Part shown: positions 39,354 through 48,554 of the stretch, piece after piece
Position numbering within the stretch: position 1 is the stretch's first letter
Layout of the letters: each line of letters begins with the position of its first letter
Assembly: GCA_035524335.1 (NCBI GenBank)
Contig: DATKPE010000029.1
Span: 80,866 to 144,865, forward strand
Source: DATKPE01 sp035524335
Lineage (GTDB): Bacteria; Bacteroidota; Ignavibacteria; UBA10030; SZUA-254
Direction of reading: 5' to 3'
Length of the DNA: 64,000 nt
Position numbers and translations under genes: made by a program
Notes under the pieces: model-generated
The model's database searches: none
What the model was told of the DNA's origin: nothing
Seen by the model: the letters and a program-made list of their open reading frames with translations, nothing else

Positions 39354-40520
39354 TCAGGCGGCCTTGAGGGCGCTGGTGACCTTTTCCGCCGCTTCCTTCA
39401 GGGTGGAGGCGACTGCAAAATTCAAACCGGATTTTGCGAGGATTTCCCTCGCCTCTCCGGCGTTCGTTCCTTCCAGCCGGACGACGATCGGGACGGTCAC
39501 GTTGACGCTCCGGGCGGCTTCCACAACGCCGTTCGCGACGCGGTCACAGCGGACGATCCCGCCGAAGATGTTGATCAGGATCGCCTTCACATTCTTGTCG
39601 GAAAGGATGATCCGGAACCCGTTCGAGACGGTCGTGACGTTGGCGCCGCCGCCGACGTCGAGGAAGTTCGCCGGCTCTCCCCCCGCCAGCTTGATGATGT
39701 CCATCGTCGCCATCGCCAGACCGGCGCCGTTCACCATACAGCCGACGTTCCCGTCCAGCTTAATGTAGTTCAGATTCGATTTCGACGCCTCGATCTCGAG
39801 CGGATCCTCCTCCTCGAGGTCCCGCATGGCGACGATGTCGGCATGGCGGAACAGGGCGTTATCGTCAAAATTCATCTTGGCGTCGAGCGCCAGGACCTCT
39901 CCGCCCGTGGTGAGAACCAGCGGATTGATTTCGGCGAGCGACGCGTCCGATTCCTCATAGGCCCGGTAGAGCGCGAGGAAAAATTTCACCCCGTTCTTGA
40001 ATGCATCCCCGGTCAGTCCGAGACCGAATGCGATCTTCCTCGCCTGAAAATCCCGGAATCCGAGCGTCGGATTGATGTACTCCTTTAGAATCTTCTCGGG
40101 CGTCTCGGCGGCGACCTTCTCGATCTCAACGCCCCCTTCCGTCGAAGCCATCACCACGTTCTGCGATCGGGCGCGGTCGAGCGTGATGCCCACGTAGAGT
40201 TCCTTTGCGATTTGGATTCCCTGTTCGATCAGGAGCCGCTTGACGATCTTTCCCTCCGGACCGGTCTGATGGGTCACCAGCCGCATGCCGAGAATCTGGG
40301 AAGCGTGCGTCCGCACTTCCTCGAGGCTTTTCGCGACCTTCACTCCTCCCCCCTTTCCCCGGCCGCCGGCGTGGATCTGCGCCTTGACGACCCAGACATT
40401 CCCTCCGAGCGCCTTCGCCGCATCGACGGCCTCATCGACCGAAAATGCGACCCGGCCCTGCGGTACAGCAACCCCGAACTTCCTGAGAATTTCCTTCCCC
40501 TGATATTCGTGAATCTTCAT
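39354..40520 (-). CDS. sucC: Succinyl-CoA synthetase beta subunit (ADP-forming)
   Basis: SucC carries the nucleotide- and succinate-binding part of the citric-acid-cycle enzyme that forms ATP or GTP from succinyl-CoA. The 388-residue protein starts MKIHEYQGKEILRKFGV, with the ATP-grasp signature VVKAQIHAGGRGKGGGV, and ends with NIFGGIVRCDRVANGVV, which contacts the alpha subunit's phosphohistidine. GGAG lies 6 bases before the ATG. The alpha subunit gene sucD is not adjacent and not in the window. Confidence 0.97.
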   Translation of the reverse strand: MKIHEYQGKEILRKFGVAVPQGRVAFSVDEAVDAAKALGGNVWVVKAQIHAGGRGKGGGVKVAKSLEEVRTHASQILGMRLVTHQTGPEGKIVKRLLIEQGIQIAKELYVGITLDRARSQNVVMASTEGGVEIEKVAAETPEKILKEYINPTLGFRDFQARKIAFGLGLTGDAFKNGVKFFLALYRAYEESDASLAEINPLVLTTGGEVLALDAKMNFDDNALFRHADIVAMRDLEEEDPLEIEASKSNLNYIKLDGNVGCMVNGAGLAMATMDIIKLAGGEPANFLDVGGGANVTTVSNGFRIILSDKNVKAILINIFGGIVRCDRVANGVVEAARSVNVTVPIVVRLEGTNAGEAREILAKSGLNFAVASTLKEAAEKVTSALKAA

Positions 40521-40561
40521 GAACGCTCCGTCAATTCAATGTGAAAGGTGTTTCGCCGGAA

Positions 40562-42124
40562 TTATTTGAGCTTCGTCGCGATCGATTTCGCCTGCAGGAA
40601 CAGCAGGAGGTAATCGTGTCCCCCGGCCTTCGAATCGGTCCCGCTCATGTTGAACCCGCCGAACGGATGAGCGCCGACCATCGCCCCCGTGCATTTGCGG
40701 TTGAGATAGAGGTTGCCGCAGAAGAACTCCTTCTTCGCGCGCTCCAGCTTCTTTTTATTCTTCGAGAAGATACCGCCCGTAAGCCCGAACTCGGTGTTGT
40801 TGGCGATCTCCAGGGCGTGATCGAAATTCCTCGCCTTGATCACCGCCAGCACCGGTCCGAAAATTTCCTCCTGCGCTATCGTCCCCTTCGGATCGACGTC
40901 CGCGATCACCGTCGGCTGAATGAAAAATCCCTTCTCGGCCGGACGCGCCGGCCGGCCGCCCGTCACGAGCCGCCCGCCTTCACGCAGTGCGGTCCCGACG
41001 TACTCCAGGATCTTGTCCATCGACCGCTTGTTGATCACCGGTCCCATGTAACTGCTCATCTCGTGCGCCGGACCGACCGACATCGTTTCGACCCGTTTCT
41101 TCAGCAGTTCGACGAATTTGTCGTAGACCTTCTCATCCACGATCGCCCGCGAACAGGCGGAGCATTTCTGTCCCTGAAAGCCGAACGCCGCCACCGCAAC
41201 CGCCGCCACCGCCTCGTCGAGGTTCGTCTCATGGTCGATGATCATGCTGTCTTTTCCGCCCATTTCGGCGATGACCCGCTTGAGCCAGATCTGGCCGGGC
41301 TGGACTTTCGCCGCTTCCTCGTTGATCCGGATGCCGACTTCCTTCGATCCGGTGAATGCGATGAACCGGGCCTTCGGATGGCGTACCAGCGTATCCCCCA
41401 CTTCCGCGCCCGGTCCTGCCACAAAGTTCACCACACCGGGCGGCAGACCCGCCCTTTTCAGAATTTCGATGAACGTGTAGCCGATGAACGGGGAATCGCT
41501 CGACGGTTTGAGGATCACCGTATTGCCGGTCACCACCGCCGCGACGGTCATGCCGACGAGGATGGCGAGGGGAAAATTCCACGGCGGTACGACGATGCCG
41601 ACGCCAAGGGGGATGTAGACCATTTCATCTTTTTCGCCCTTGAGCTGTGTCGGGAGCTTCACCGCGGCGTACCGGAGCATCTCGCGTCCGTAGAACTCGC
41701 AGAAGTCGATCGCTTCTGCCACATCGGCGTCGGCTTCGGGCCACGTCTTGCCCTCTTCCAGCATCTCGACCGCATTCAGGTGGAACCGTTCCTTCCGCAT
41801 GATCGCGGCGGCTTTAAAGAGAACCTGAGCCCGCTTCGCCGCCGGCACGTTCTTCCACGTCCCGAAAGCCTTCCACGCGGCGTCCATCGCGCGGAGCGCA
41901 TCGGCCGACGTCGCCTGCTGGAACGTTCCGACGACCACGTCGGGGTTCGAGGGATTGAGCGAATTCAGTTTCCGGTCGCTGTAAACTTTTTCGCCACCGA
42001 TGATGTTCGGATATTCCTTGCCCAGCTCTGCCTGAAGCTTTTTGATTGCCGCTTCCTGCTTCGTCCGGTTGGCCGGTTTTGACCAGTCGGTGTAGGGCTC
42101 GTTTTTAAATTTTGATATCGCCAT
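40562..42124 (-). CDS. pruA: L-glutamate gamma-semialdehyde dehydrogenase (1-pyrroline-5-carboxylate dehydrogenase)
   Basis: A 520-residue aldehyde dehydrogenase of the P5C dehydrogenase type, which oxidises glutamate semialdehyde to glutamate in proline breakdown. Typical segments are GIVVPPWNFPLAILVG, then VILKPSSDSP, FTGSKEVGIRI, the active-site Glu in VIAEMGGKDSMII and the catalytic Cys in GFQGQKCSACSRAIV. GAGG is 8 bases before the ATG. Proline dehydrogenase (putA/prodh) is not in the window. The upstream gap holds repeated half-sites that may be an operator. Confidence 0.94.
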   Translation of the reverse strand: MAISKFKNEPYTDWSKPANRTKQEAAIKKLQAELGKEYPNIIGGEKVYSDRKLNSLNPSNPDVVVGTFQQATSADALRAMDAAWKAFGTWKNVPAAKRAQVLFKAAAIMRKERFHLNAVEMLEEGKTWPEADADVAEAIDFCEFYGREMLRYAAVKLPTQLKGEKDEMVYIPLGVGIVVPPWNFPLAILVGMTVAAVVTGNTVILKPSSDSPFIGYTFIEILKRAGLPPGVVNFVAGPGAEVGDTLVRHPKARFIAFTGSKEVGIRINEEAAKVQPGQIWLKRVIAEMGGKDSMIIDHETNLDEAVAAVAVAAFGFQGQKCSACSRAIVDEKVYDKFVELLKKRVETMSVGPAHEMSSYMGPVINKRSMDKILEYVGTALREGGRLVTGGRPARPAEKGFFIQPTVIADVDPKGTIAQEEIFGPVLAVIKARNFDHALEIANNTEFGLTGGIFSKNKKKLERAKKEFFCGNLYLNRKCTGAMVGAHPFGGFNMSGTDSKAGGHDYLLLFLQAKSIATKLK

Positions 42125-42706
42125 GGGAGGACCTCAAATTCGATGTTATAGATGGAGAATGGGGGAAATATTCCTTTAACGAGCACAAATTTCGCAAAAA
42201 AATGTGGAGAATCCAAATAAAGGACAATTAAAAAATGAAGGGGGAAAAGTAATAAAATCTCATGTTCCAGTCACGATAGATACCATAAAATCCGTACCGC
42301 AGTCACGGTCCACACCGTGACTGCAGAACGTAAAATCTAGTAGTTTCCCGCGACCGCAGTCGAACGGTTGACAATCGCTTCGTGAAGCTTTACACGTGCG
42401 GTATCAGGCCCGGGGGGGGTTCTGTTCTTCGGCATTGTGAGAAGTGAGCGATAATCGAACGCCGATTAAAGGAGAGAATGATTTCACCCGGCGTCGTGGG
42501 TTCAGAATGACGAGGGGACTTTCGGCAGACTCTCGTGATCGGATCAGGTGGAATAAAATCAGAAAATATGCACTGAGAGAATTATTCTTTCAGGATGATG
42601 TCAGCGGTTGAAAAATCCGGATATCAAGCAGGGATTCGGAAATTTGGTGATTTGAATTTATTCCGGATTTCGGATGTTACGCCCCATATCTTGCATTGCC
42701 ACAACT
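42125..42706. other. Gene-free region between the GH3 gene and pruA
   Basis: This 582-base interval contains no convincing protein or RNA gene. It is AT-richer than its surroundings near pruA (42125-42300) and should contain the pruA promoter and the 3' end of the GH3 transcript. A perfect 11-bp palindrome and an extra half-site are described separately. A TTGACA at 42368-42373 on the plus strand has no matching -10. Confidence 0.6.
42299..42324. repeat. Perfect 11-bp inverted repeat with 4-base spacer upstream of pruA
   Basis: GCAGTCACGGT (42299-42309) and ACCGTGACTGC (42314-42324) surround CCAC. No T-run follows on either strand, so an operator is more likely than a terminator. The 8-base half CAGTCACG occurs again at 42268-42275, 32 bases away (about three helical turns), and GATTTTA motifs flank the palindrome. 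Confidence 0.6.
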
Positions 42707-45622
42707 TCACTTTTCAGAAATAACCGGCAACAGCGCCTTCATCACCGCATCATGCACCGCCGGCCGAACTGATCGGATCTTTTCGTTCGCTCTTGTCGGA
42801 TAGACCCGGTTGGTAAGAAAGATGACAAACAAATTCTTCGTTGGGTCGGCCCAGACGGAGGTTCCGGTGAAACCGGTGTGACCGAACGAGATTCCGCTGA
42901 AGAGAGATCCCGCACTGCTGTAACCGTTCATCGTTTTTGTGTCCCACCCGAGCGCGCGCGTATCGGCGCCCGCCTGCCGCGTCGTGAAAAGTTTCACCGT
43001 CTCCGGCCGGAGATACTCCCTGTGGCCGTACGTTCCCCCGTTCATCAGCATCTGGACCAGAATCGCCAGATCGGAAGCGGTCGAAAACAGGCCGGCATGA
43101 CCGGAAACGCCGCCGAGAAGATAGGCATTCTCGTCGTGCACCGTTCCACGGACGATCCCCTTCCGCACGATCGTGTCGAGCTCCGACGGCGCCACATTAT
43201 CCCACATCGACATCGGCGGCCGGTACATCGTCCGCGTCATGCCGAGCGGGCCGAAAAAGACCGAATCGACATACCGGTCGAGCGAGACGCCTGTGATTTT
43301 TTCGATGATCTTACCGAGCAGGATGAAGTCGAAGTCGCTGTAGACGGTCGAATCCCCTGTCGGGTAGATCATCTCCGTCTGGTAGACCGAATCGAGCGCC
43401 TGCCGGGCCGTTGTGCAGGTGAGATAGAGCCGTTTGAACGGCGGGAGGCCGCCGTTATGGAGAAGAAGATTCCTGATCGTGATGCGCTGTTTGCCGTGGT
43501 TGTCGCACTGCGGCAGGATATCGACCAGCCGGTCGTCCAGGCGCAGTTTCCCCTCGTCGTACAGCCTCATCACCGCCGAGGTCGTCGCGATCACTTTCGT
43601 CAGAGAGGCGAGATCGTATATCGTGGCGGCATTCACGGCGGGGCTTTTCGCGCCATACTCGAGCGTGCCGAACGCTTTGTTGAACACGATCGCCCCGTTT
43701 CTTCCCACAAGCACCTGTGCGCCGGGGAATGCCGAATCCCGTATCGCCTTCTGAATGATCGTATCGATTCGGGCAAGACTGTCGCGCCGGAATCCGGCCG
43801 CTTCGGGGCTGTCTTTCCGTAAGGCCGTCTGCCGGAGCTCGACGCCGTCGCCGTACGCCGCGATGCCGGGAATCGTCACCGGCAGTTTACCCCCCACGGG
43901 AATTTCGCCGCAGAGCGCCTCGACCGCCGCTTCCGTGGAAACTTCGGCGTCGGAGTAGGTGCAGAGGTACGCGTCGAACCGGGGAAACCCGGAGAGGATA
44001 TACGGGCTCCCCATCGCGATGAAGCAGGTTTTTTTGTTGTGCAGGGTGAGCGAATCGATCATGCCGGCGAGCTGGGGCGGAAGGCCGAACTGGCCCGATC
44101 CGGAGCGGGCCTTCGAAAAGACGATACAGAGAATCAGGTCCGCCTTCCCCGCCGCCTGCCAGAGGTTCCGGCTGTCGATCTCGTTGCTCGAAGGGTCGAG
44201 GTGATACGTGGTGAAGTTCGTCATGCGCCGCCGGAGCTGGGCGGTGAAGTAATCGCCGACCGGCTCGTTCGACCAGGGATTCGTCGGCCGGTTGATCTCC
44301 GTCCGGTAGTTCTCCGCATCGGCGACAACGACATTCAGAATCCTCCCCCTTGAAAACCGTGAGAGGGGAAGGATGCCGCCGTCCCTCACCACCGTGATCG
44401 ACTTCCGGGCGATCTCCTTCGCCAGCGCAAGATGTTCGGGCGATTCAACCACGTCGGATACAGAATCGGGGGAAAACGGTGTCCGCCGCGGAAGACCAAG
44501 ACGCTCTTTCACTTCCAGTATTCTGCGGACCGACCAGTCGATCCGTTCCTCGGAAATCTTTCCGGTCCGCACCGCGTCGGCGAGCACCCCGATCACCGTC
44601 TCCTCGTCCGGCGGAAGGAGGAGCACATCGACGCCGGCCTGGATAGCTTTCACCGCGGCGGAATCGGGATTGAATGAATTGACGAGTGCGCCCATGTCCA
44701 TCGCATCGGACACGACGAGACCGGTGAAACCGAGATCGCGCCGGAGGAGGCCGGTCACCGCATTCTCCGAGAGCGTCGCGGGAATGGAGACATGCGGATC
44801 GAGTGCGGGAAGTTCGAGATGGGCGACCATGACGGCGGCAAGATCGCGCCGGATCATTTCCCTGTAGGGCACGAGATCGATGCTGTCGAGCCGCCCGCGC
44901 GAATGGGTGACGACGGGAAGGCTGAGATGCGAATCGACGTCGGTATCGCCGTGTCCCGGAAAATGTTTGCCCGTTGCGAGAACGCCGCGCGACTGGACAC
45001 CTGACGCATAAGCCGCGGCCATGGCGGCCACCAGCGCCGGCTGTTCGCCGTACGAACGGGTGTTGATGACGGGATTCTGCGGATTGAGGTTCACGTCGGC
45101 CACGGGGGCGAAACACCACCGGATGCCGAGGACGCGCAGTTCGTCGGCCGTGGCGGCGCCCTCCTGATACGCAAGAGCGGTATCGCGCGTTGCCCCGAGC
45201 GCCATTGCCTCCGGGAAACGGGTCCCGCGCCGCAGGCGCATGGCGGATCCCCACTCGAAATCACCTGCCGTCAGAAGCGGTACGGCGGCGAGCTTCTGCA
45301 TCCGCTCGATCATCGCCGCGGTTTCGAGCACATCGCCCTGAAAATAGGCGAGTCCGCCGATGTGGAGGTCCTTTACGAGATGTTCGGTCTTCCGGTATTC
45401 ATCGGACGCGTGTCCGTAAAAGTAGCCGTAGGTCCGCGACATGATCATCTGCCCGATTTTTTCCTCGAGCGTCATCGAGCGGAGGGTCTGTCCGGCCCAG
45501 CCGGAGGCCGGAGGCGCCGGGGAGAGCTGTTCACGAAGTACCGGTCGGGGCGAAGTGCATCCCGCCAGGATCAGCAGGAATGTGAGGAGGGGGAAATATG
45601 CGGACGGCTTAACGGAACGCAT
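42707..45622 (-). CDS. Lipoprotein fusing a NagZ-type GH3 beta-N-acetylglucosaminidase to a beta-lactamase-fold serine hydrolase
   Basis: A 971-residue exported protein. A lipobox (LILAGC, Cys22) ends the signal peptide. Residues about 45-380 form a GH3 domain with the NagZ hallmark KHFPGHGDTDVDSH (219-232) and nucleophile D306 in VVSDAMDMGAL; residues 380-590 are the GH3 C-terminal domain. Residues about 610-960 are a class C beta-lactamase/EstB-like domain with S673-L-T-K676, Y761-S-D763 in place of YxN, and HTGFTG for the KTG box. The order matches peptidoglycan-recycling NagZ proteins of Bacteroidota. The ATG overlaps the kinase gene's end by 14 bases. Confidence 0.92.
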   Translation of the reverse strand: MRSVKPSAYFPLLTFLLILAGCTSPRPVLREQLSPAPPASGWAGQTLRSMTLEEKIGQMIMSRTYGYFYGHASDEYRKTEHLVKDLHIGGLAYFQGDVLETAAMIERMQKLAAVPLLTAGDFEWGSAMRLRRGTRFPEAMALGATRDTALAYQEGAATADELRVLGIRWCFAPVADVNLNPQNPVINTRSYGEQPALVAAMAAAYASGVQSRGVLATGKHFPGHGDTDVDSHLSLPVVTHSRGRLDSIDLVPYREMIRRDLAAVMVAHLELPALDPHVSIPATLSENAVTGLLRRDLGFTGLVVSDAMDMGALVNSFNPDSAAVKAIQAGVDVLLLPPDEETVIGVLADAVRTGKISEERIDWSVRRILEVKERLGLPRRTPFSPDSVSDVVESPEHLALAKEIARKSITVVRDGGILPLSRFSRGRILNVVVADAENYRTEINRPTNPWSNEPVGDYFTAQLRRRMTNFTTYHLDPSSNEIDSRNLWQAAGKADLILCIVFSKARSGSGQFGLPPQLAGMIDSLTLHNKKTCFIAMGSPYILSGFPRFDAYLCTYSDAEVSTEAAVEALCGEIPVGGKLPVTIPGIAAYGDGVELRQTALRKDSPEAAGFRRDSLARIDTIIQKAIRDSAFPGAQVLVGRNGAIVFNKAFGTLEYGAKSPAVNAATIYDLASLTKVIATTSAVMRLYDEGKLRLDDRLVDILPQCDNHGKQRITIRNLLLHNGGLPPFKRLYLTCTTARQALDSVYQTEMIYPTGDSTVYSDFDFILLGKIIEKITGVSLDRYVDSVFFGPLGMTRTMYRPPMSMWDNVAPSELDTIVRKGIVRGTVHDENAYLLGGVSGHAGLFSTASDLAILVQMLMNGGTYGHREYLRPETVKLFTTRQAGADTRALGWDTKTMNGYSSAGSLFSGISFGHTGFTGTSVWADPTKNLFVIFLTNRVYPTRANEKIRSVRPAVHDAVMKALLPVISEK

Positions 45623-46544
45623 TCAAGCCGAGGATCGCCGCGCCGAACGCGGCGGGAAATTTCGGCCGCTGAACGACGACCTGCGGCAGTGAACTGAGAA
45701 TCTTGTCGCGCACCATCTTGGCGTAAACGTTGTCGGCATCGAGAACGCCTCCCATCAGCGCGACTGGGAGTTTCTTCCGCGGACGCACTTGCATGACGAG
45801 AACGCGGACCTGATCGGACAGATCGGAGGCGTTTTTGATGAGGAGAAGATGCGACTGCCGGTCCCGTTCGGCGACGGCTTCAAACACTTTCGGCGTGAAC
45901 GATGCAATATCGGCGTGATCGTAGTAGATCTTTGTGAGAAGTTCCTCGGGGGACGCGGCGCCGAAATGCGCCAGCGCTTTTTGCGTCAGGACCGTTTTTT
46001 CACCCCGGCCGTCGACCTGCCGGTAAACCGCCGCCAGGGCGTCCCGTGCGATCGCATACCCGCTTCCTTCGTCGCCGAGCAGTTTGCCCCAGCCGCCAGC
46101 CCGCAGGATTTTATCTTCCTCGGTCCGGTAGAGCACGATCGATCCGGTGCCGGCCACCACGACGATCCCGGGCCCGCTCGCAAACGCGGCCTCGAGCGCG
46201 ATGCGCGCATCGGTCTCCACGCGCACCTGTTTGAGGGGGAATTTCTTTTTCTGGCTGTGAGCGAGAAGTCCGTCGATGAACTCGGCCCGCTCGGCCGATC
46301 TTCCGGCGCCTGCGAGGCCTGTGACAACGTTGGCGATGGTGGAGGAATCGAGAGTGAGTTTCTGGGCACACTCATGGACGAGATCGAAAACCGTCGAAAC
46401 CGCCTGGCGGACGCCGACGGTAAGGAGATTGGACGGACCGCCGGAGGCCTCGGCGTGAACCGTACCGTCCATTCCCACCAGAATTGCATCGGTTTTGCTC
46501 CCCCCACCGTCAATTCCTACGATGTACTGCTTGGCTTCGCCCAA
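45609..46544 (-). CDS. N-acetylglucosamine kinase-like protein (BadF/BadG/BcrA/BcrD ATPase family)
   Basis: A 311-residue sugar kinase of the BadF/NagK type. The phosphate-1 motif is IVGIDGGGSKTDAILV; GLAGAGRSAERAEF, then VVVAGTGSIVLY and GGWGKLLGDEGSGYAIARDAL complete the ATP and sugar sites. It probably phosphorylates GlcNAc (or MurNAc) released by the downstream GH3 protein, with which it overlaps by 14 bases. The start is TTG 46544, with GGAA about 10 bases upstream; no in-frame ATG or GTG lies before the domain. Confidence 0.9.
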   Translation of the reverse strand: MGEAKQYIVGIDGGGSKTDAILVGMDGTVHAEASGGPSNLLTVGVRQAVSTVFDLVHECAQKLTLDSSTIANVVTGLAGAGRSAERAEFIDGLLAHSQKKKFPLKQVRVETDARIALEAAFASGPGIVVVAGTGSIVLYRTEEDKILRAGGWGKLLGDEGSGYAIARDALAAVYRQVDGRGEKTVLTQKALAHFGAASPEELLTKIYYDHADIASFTPKVFEAVAERDRQSHLLLIKNASDLSDQVRVLVMQVRPRKKLPVALMGGVLDADNVYAKMVRDKILSSLPQVVVQRPKFPAAFGAAILGLNAFR

Positions 46545-46675
46545 AGATCCATTCCGACAGAATGATGTGATACGGCCTGAAATTCAGGCGATAAGGTATC
46601 AAAATTGGCCGTGAGATGCAACAGATCGGATCCCGGCGTCACACGGATGATTGACAACGATGGAAGGATGAATCT

Positions 46676-47569
46676 TCAATGAACCGGATAGATCCGGCCC
46701 GAGGCGGCGGCAAGCGTATTGGACATCAGCATTGCGATGGTCATCGGTCCCACACCCCCGGGAACCGGCGAGATCGCAGATGCGACCTCAGCCGCGGACG
46801 GAAAATCGACGTCGCCGGCGATCCTGTATCCGCCCTTCGACGCGGCGTCGGGCACCCGGTTGATGCCGACGTCGATCACCACCGCGCCCGGTTTCATCAT
46901 CTCCCCGGTCAGGAACCCCGGCCGGCCGATCGCCGCGATGAGAATGTCGGCGTCGCGGGTGTACCGGCGCAGATCCGCGGCACCGGTGTGGGCGATGGTG
47001 ACGACGGCGTTCGCTCCGGGCTGTTTCTGGAACAGCATGTTTGCCAGCGGCTTGCCGACAATGTTGCTCCTGCCGACGATGACGACATGCCTCCCCGAAG
47101 GATCGTTCCCGCTTCGCAGAAGCATCTCCTGCACACCGAGCGGCGTGCACGGCCTGAAGCATGGAGCCCCGGCGAGAAGACGTCCCGCGTTCACGGGATG
47201 AAATCCGTCGACATCCTTTCTGTAATCGACCGCGTCGATAACGGCGGCTTCGTCGATATGCCGCGGGAGAGGAAGCTGAACCAGAATTCCGTGAATGCGC
47301 GAATCCATGTTATACCTGTGGATCTGCTGGAGCAATTCACCCTGCGTGATCGTTTCGGGAAGACGGGATGTGACGGAGTACCATCCGAGTTCGGTGCAGG
47401 TCCTTCCCTTCATCTTCACGTAGGACTCGGATGCGGGATGGTCGCCGACCAGGATGAAGGCGAGTCCGGGCACGATCTCTTTTCCGGCCCGGAGTCGGTC
47501 GGCGGCGCTTTTCACCTCGCCGAGGATTTCCGCGGCCATTCGCTTACCGTCGATCAGAGTGGCAGGCAT
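46676..47569 (-). CDS. folD: Bifunctional methylenetetrahydrofolate dehydrogenase / methenyltetrahydrofolate cyclohydrolase
   Basis: FolD interconverts methylene-, methenyl- and formyl-tetrahydrofolate. The 297-residue protein contains the active-site region ESYVKMKGRTCTELG with the catalytic Lys, then GILVQLPLPRHIDE, DVDGFHPVNAGRL, the NADP-binding VIVGRSNIVGKPLANML and the terminal SPVPGGVGPMTIAMLM. Its ATG is 10 bases after the ymdB stop. All catalytic motifs are intact. Confidence 0.97.
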   Translation of the reverse strand: MPATLIDGKRMAAEILGEVKSAADRLRAGKEIVPGLAFILVGDHPASESYVKMKGRTCTELGWYSVTSRLPETITQGELLQQIHRYNMDSRIHGILVQLPLPRHIDEAAVIDAVDYRKDVDGFHPVNAGRLLAGAPCFRPCTPLGVQEMLLRSGNDPSGRHVVIVGRSNIVGKPLANMLFQKQPGANAVVTIAHTGAADLRRYTRDADILIAAIGRPGFLTGEMMKPGAVVIDVGINRVPDAASKGGYRIAGDVDFPSAAEVASAISPVPGGVGPMTIAMLMSNTLAAASGRIYPVH

Positions 47570-47579
47570 CGCGAACCGG

Positions 47580-48380
47580 TCAGATAAATGCGGGATAGAT
47601 GAAACTCTCGAACTTCAGCGCTTTGCCGGTTTCGCCATCGACCTGCAGGTAGACGCCGCAGAGGCGGACGTCGAACGTCGCCATTTCGTACTTGTAGGGC
47701 GTCTGGTGAAGGAAGCGGCGGATGGCGATATCCTTCTTGAGTCCGATCACGGAATCGTACGGTCCTGTCATCCCGACGTCGGTGATATAGGCGGTGCCGG
47801 CGGGCAGAATCCGGGCGTCGGCTGTCTGGATATGCGTGTGGGTGCCGACGAGCGCGGAAACCTTCCCGTCGAGGAACCAGCCGAGAGCGACCTTTTCGGC
47901 GGTCGCCTCGGCGTGCATATCGACGAAAATCACATTTGTCTGCTCGCGGATTTTACCGACCGCCCATTCCGCCTTCTTGAACGGGCAATCGATGGGCTGC
48001 ATGTAGACTCTCCCCTGCAGGTTCAGAACGCCGACTTTGCCCTTGTCGCCGAGATCGTAGACAATGAAACCGTTCCCGGGATTTTCCGAAGGGTAGTTGA
48101 GGGGACGGAGCACGGCCCTGTTTGCCGCCAGAAGCTTCTTGGCATGCCAGTTGTCCCAGAGATGGTTACCGCCGGTGATGACATGAACGCCGAGCGAAAA
48201 CACCTTTGCAGCAGCCTCCTCGTTGATGCCTTTCCCATCGACCAGATTTTCACCGTTCACGATGCAGAAATCGATGCCGTACTTCTGGATATAGCTCTTG
48301 AGGAGGGTTTCGGTCAGATCGAGACCCGGTTTTCCGACGATATCCCCGATGAAGAGGATATTCAACACTTTCTGGGACAT
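47580..48380 (-). CDS. ymdB: YmdB family metallophosphoesterase
   Basis: A 266-residue di-metal phosphodiesterase of the YmdB family (TIGR00282 type), which in Bacillus subtilis hydrolyses 2',3'-cAMP and affects biofilm and motility choices. Metal-site motifs are FIGDIVGKPGLD, then NGENLVDGKGI, GGNHLWDN, VDMHAEATAEK and VGTHTHIQTADA. It heads the short ymdB-folD unit and is transcribed away from the E1 dehydrogenase gene. Its role in a Bacteroidota relative is untested. Confidence 0.94.
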   Translation of the reverse strand: MSQKVLNILFIGDIVGKPGLDLTETLLKSYIQKYGIDFCIVNGENLVDGKGINEEAAAKVFSLGVHVITGGNHLWDNWHAKKLLAANRAVLRPLNYPSENPGNGFIVYDLGDKGKVGVLNLQGRVYMQPIDCPFKKAEWAVGKIREQTNVIFVDMHAEATAEKVALGWFLDGKVSALVGTHTHIQTADARILPAGTAYITDVGMTGPYDSVIGLKKDIAIRRFLHQTPYKYEMATFDVRLCGVYLQVDGETGKALKFESFIYPAFI

Positions 48381-48488
48381 GAGGATCAGCGAGTTATGGG
48401 CGACAATACGGTTCTGGCTTTGCGCCGAACGATGAGGTGCGGACGGACTGAAAACATGCCGTTTTTTCCCGTCTGCGATGGAAAATAT

Positions 48489-48500
48489 ACAAAATTTTGT
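48489..48500. promoter_or_regulatory. 12-bp perfect palindrome in the ymdB/E1 divergent promoter region
   Basis: ACAAAATTTTGT is self-complementary and overlaps the upstream element of the plus-strand promoter and a minus-strand TATATTTT (48482-48489). It could be an operator shared by both genes, although AT-rich palindromes also arise by chance. Confidence 0.3.
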
Positions 48501-48526
48501 CTTAACAAAAAATTTTTTTATCTTCT
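48496..48526 (+). promoter_or_regulatory. Candidate Bacteroidota-type promoter of the E1 gene
   Basis: TTTG (48496-48499) and TATCTTCT (48519-48526) are 19 bases apart, close to the Bacteroidetes sigma-A pattern TTTG-N19-21-TAnnTTTG. Read the sigma-70 way, TTGTCT and TATCTT are 16 bases apart. The predicted leader is about 20 bases, A-rich and without a Shine-Dalgarno sequence, as is common in Bacteroidota. Confidence 0.45.
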
Positions 48527-48554
48527 ACGATCATAAACAATCGTTCTTGACAAA

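Noticed and set aside
42368..42373. Consensus TTGACA on the plus strand
   Set aside because: No acceptable -10 lies 16-18 bases downstream and no plus-strand gene follows.
46575..46589. GCCTGA-AAT-TCAGGC hairpin between folD and the GlcNAc kinase
   Set aside because: Only six base pairs and no T-run on either strand; too weak to call a terminator and single-copy as far as I can see.
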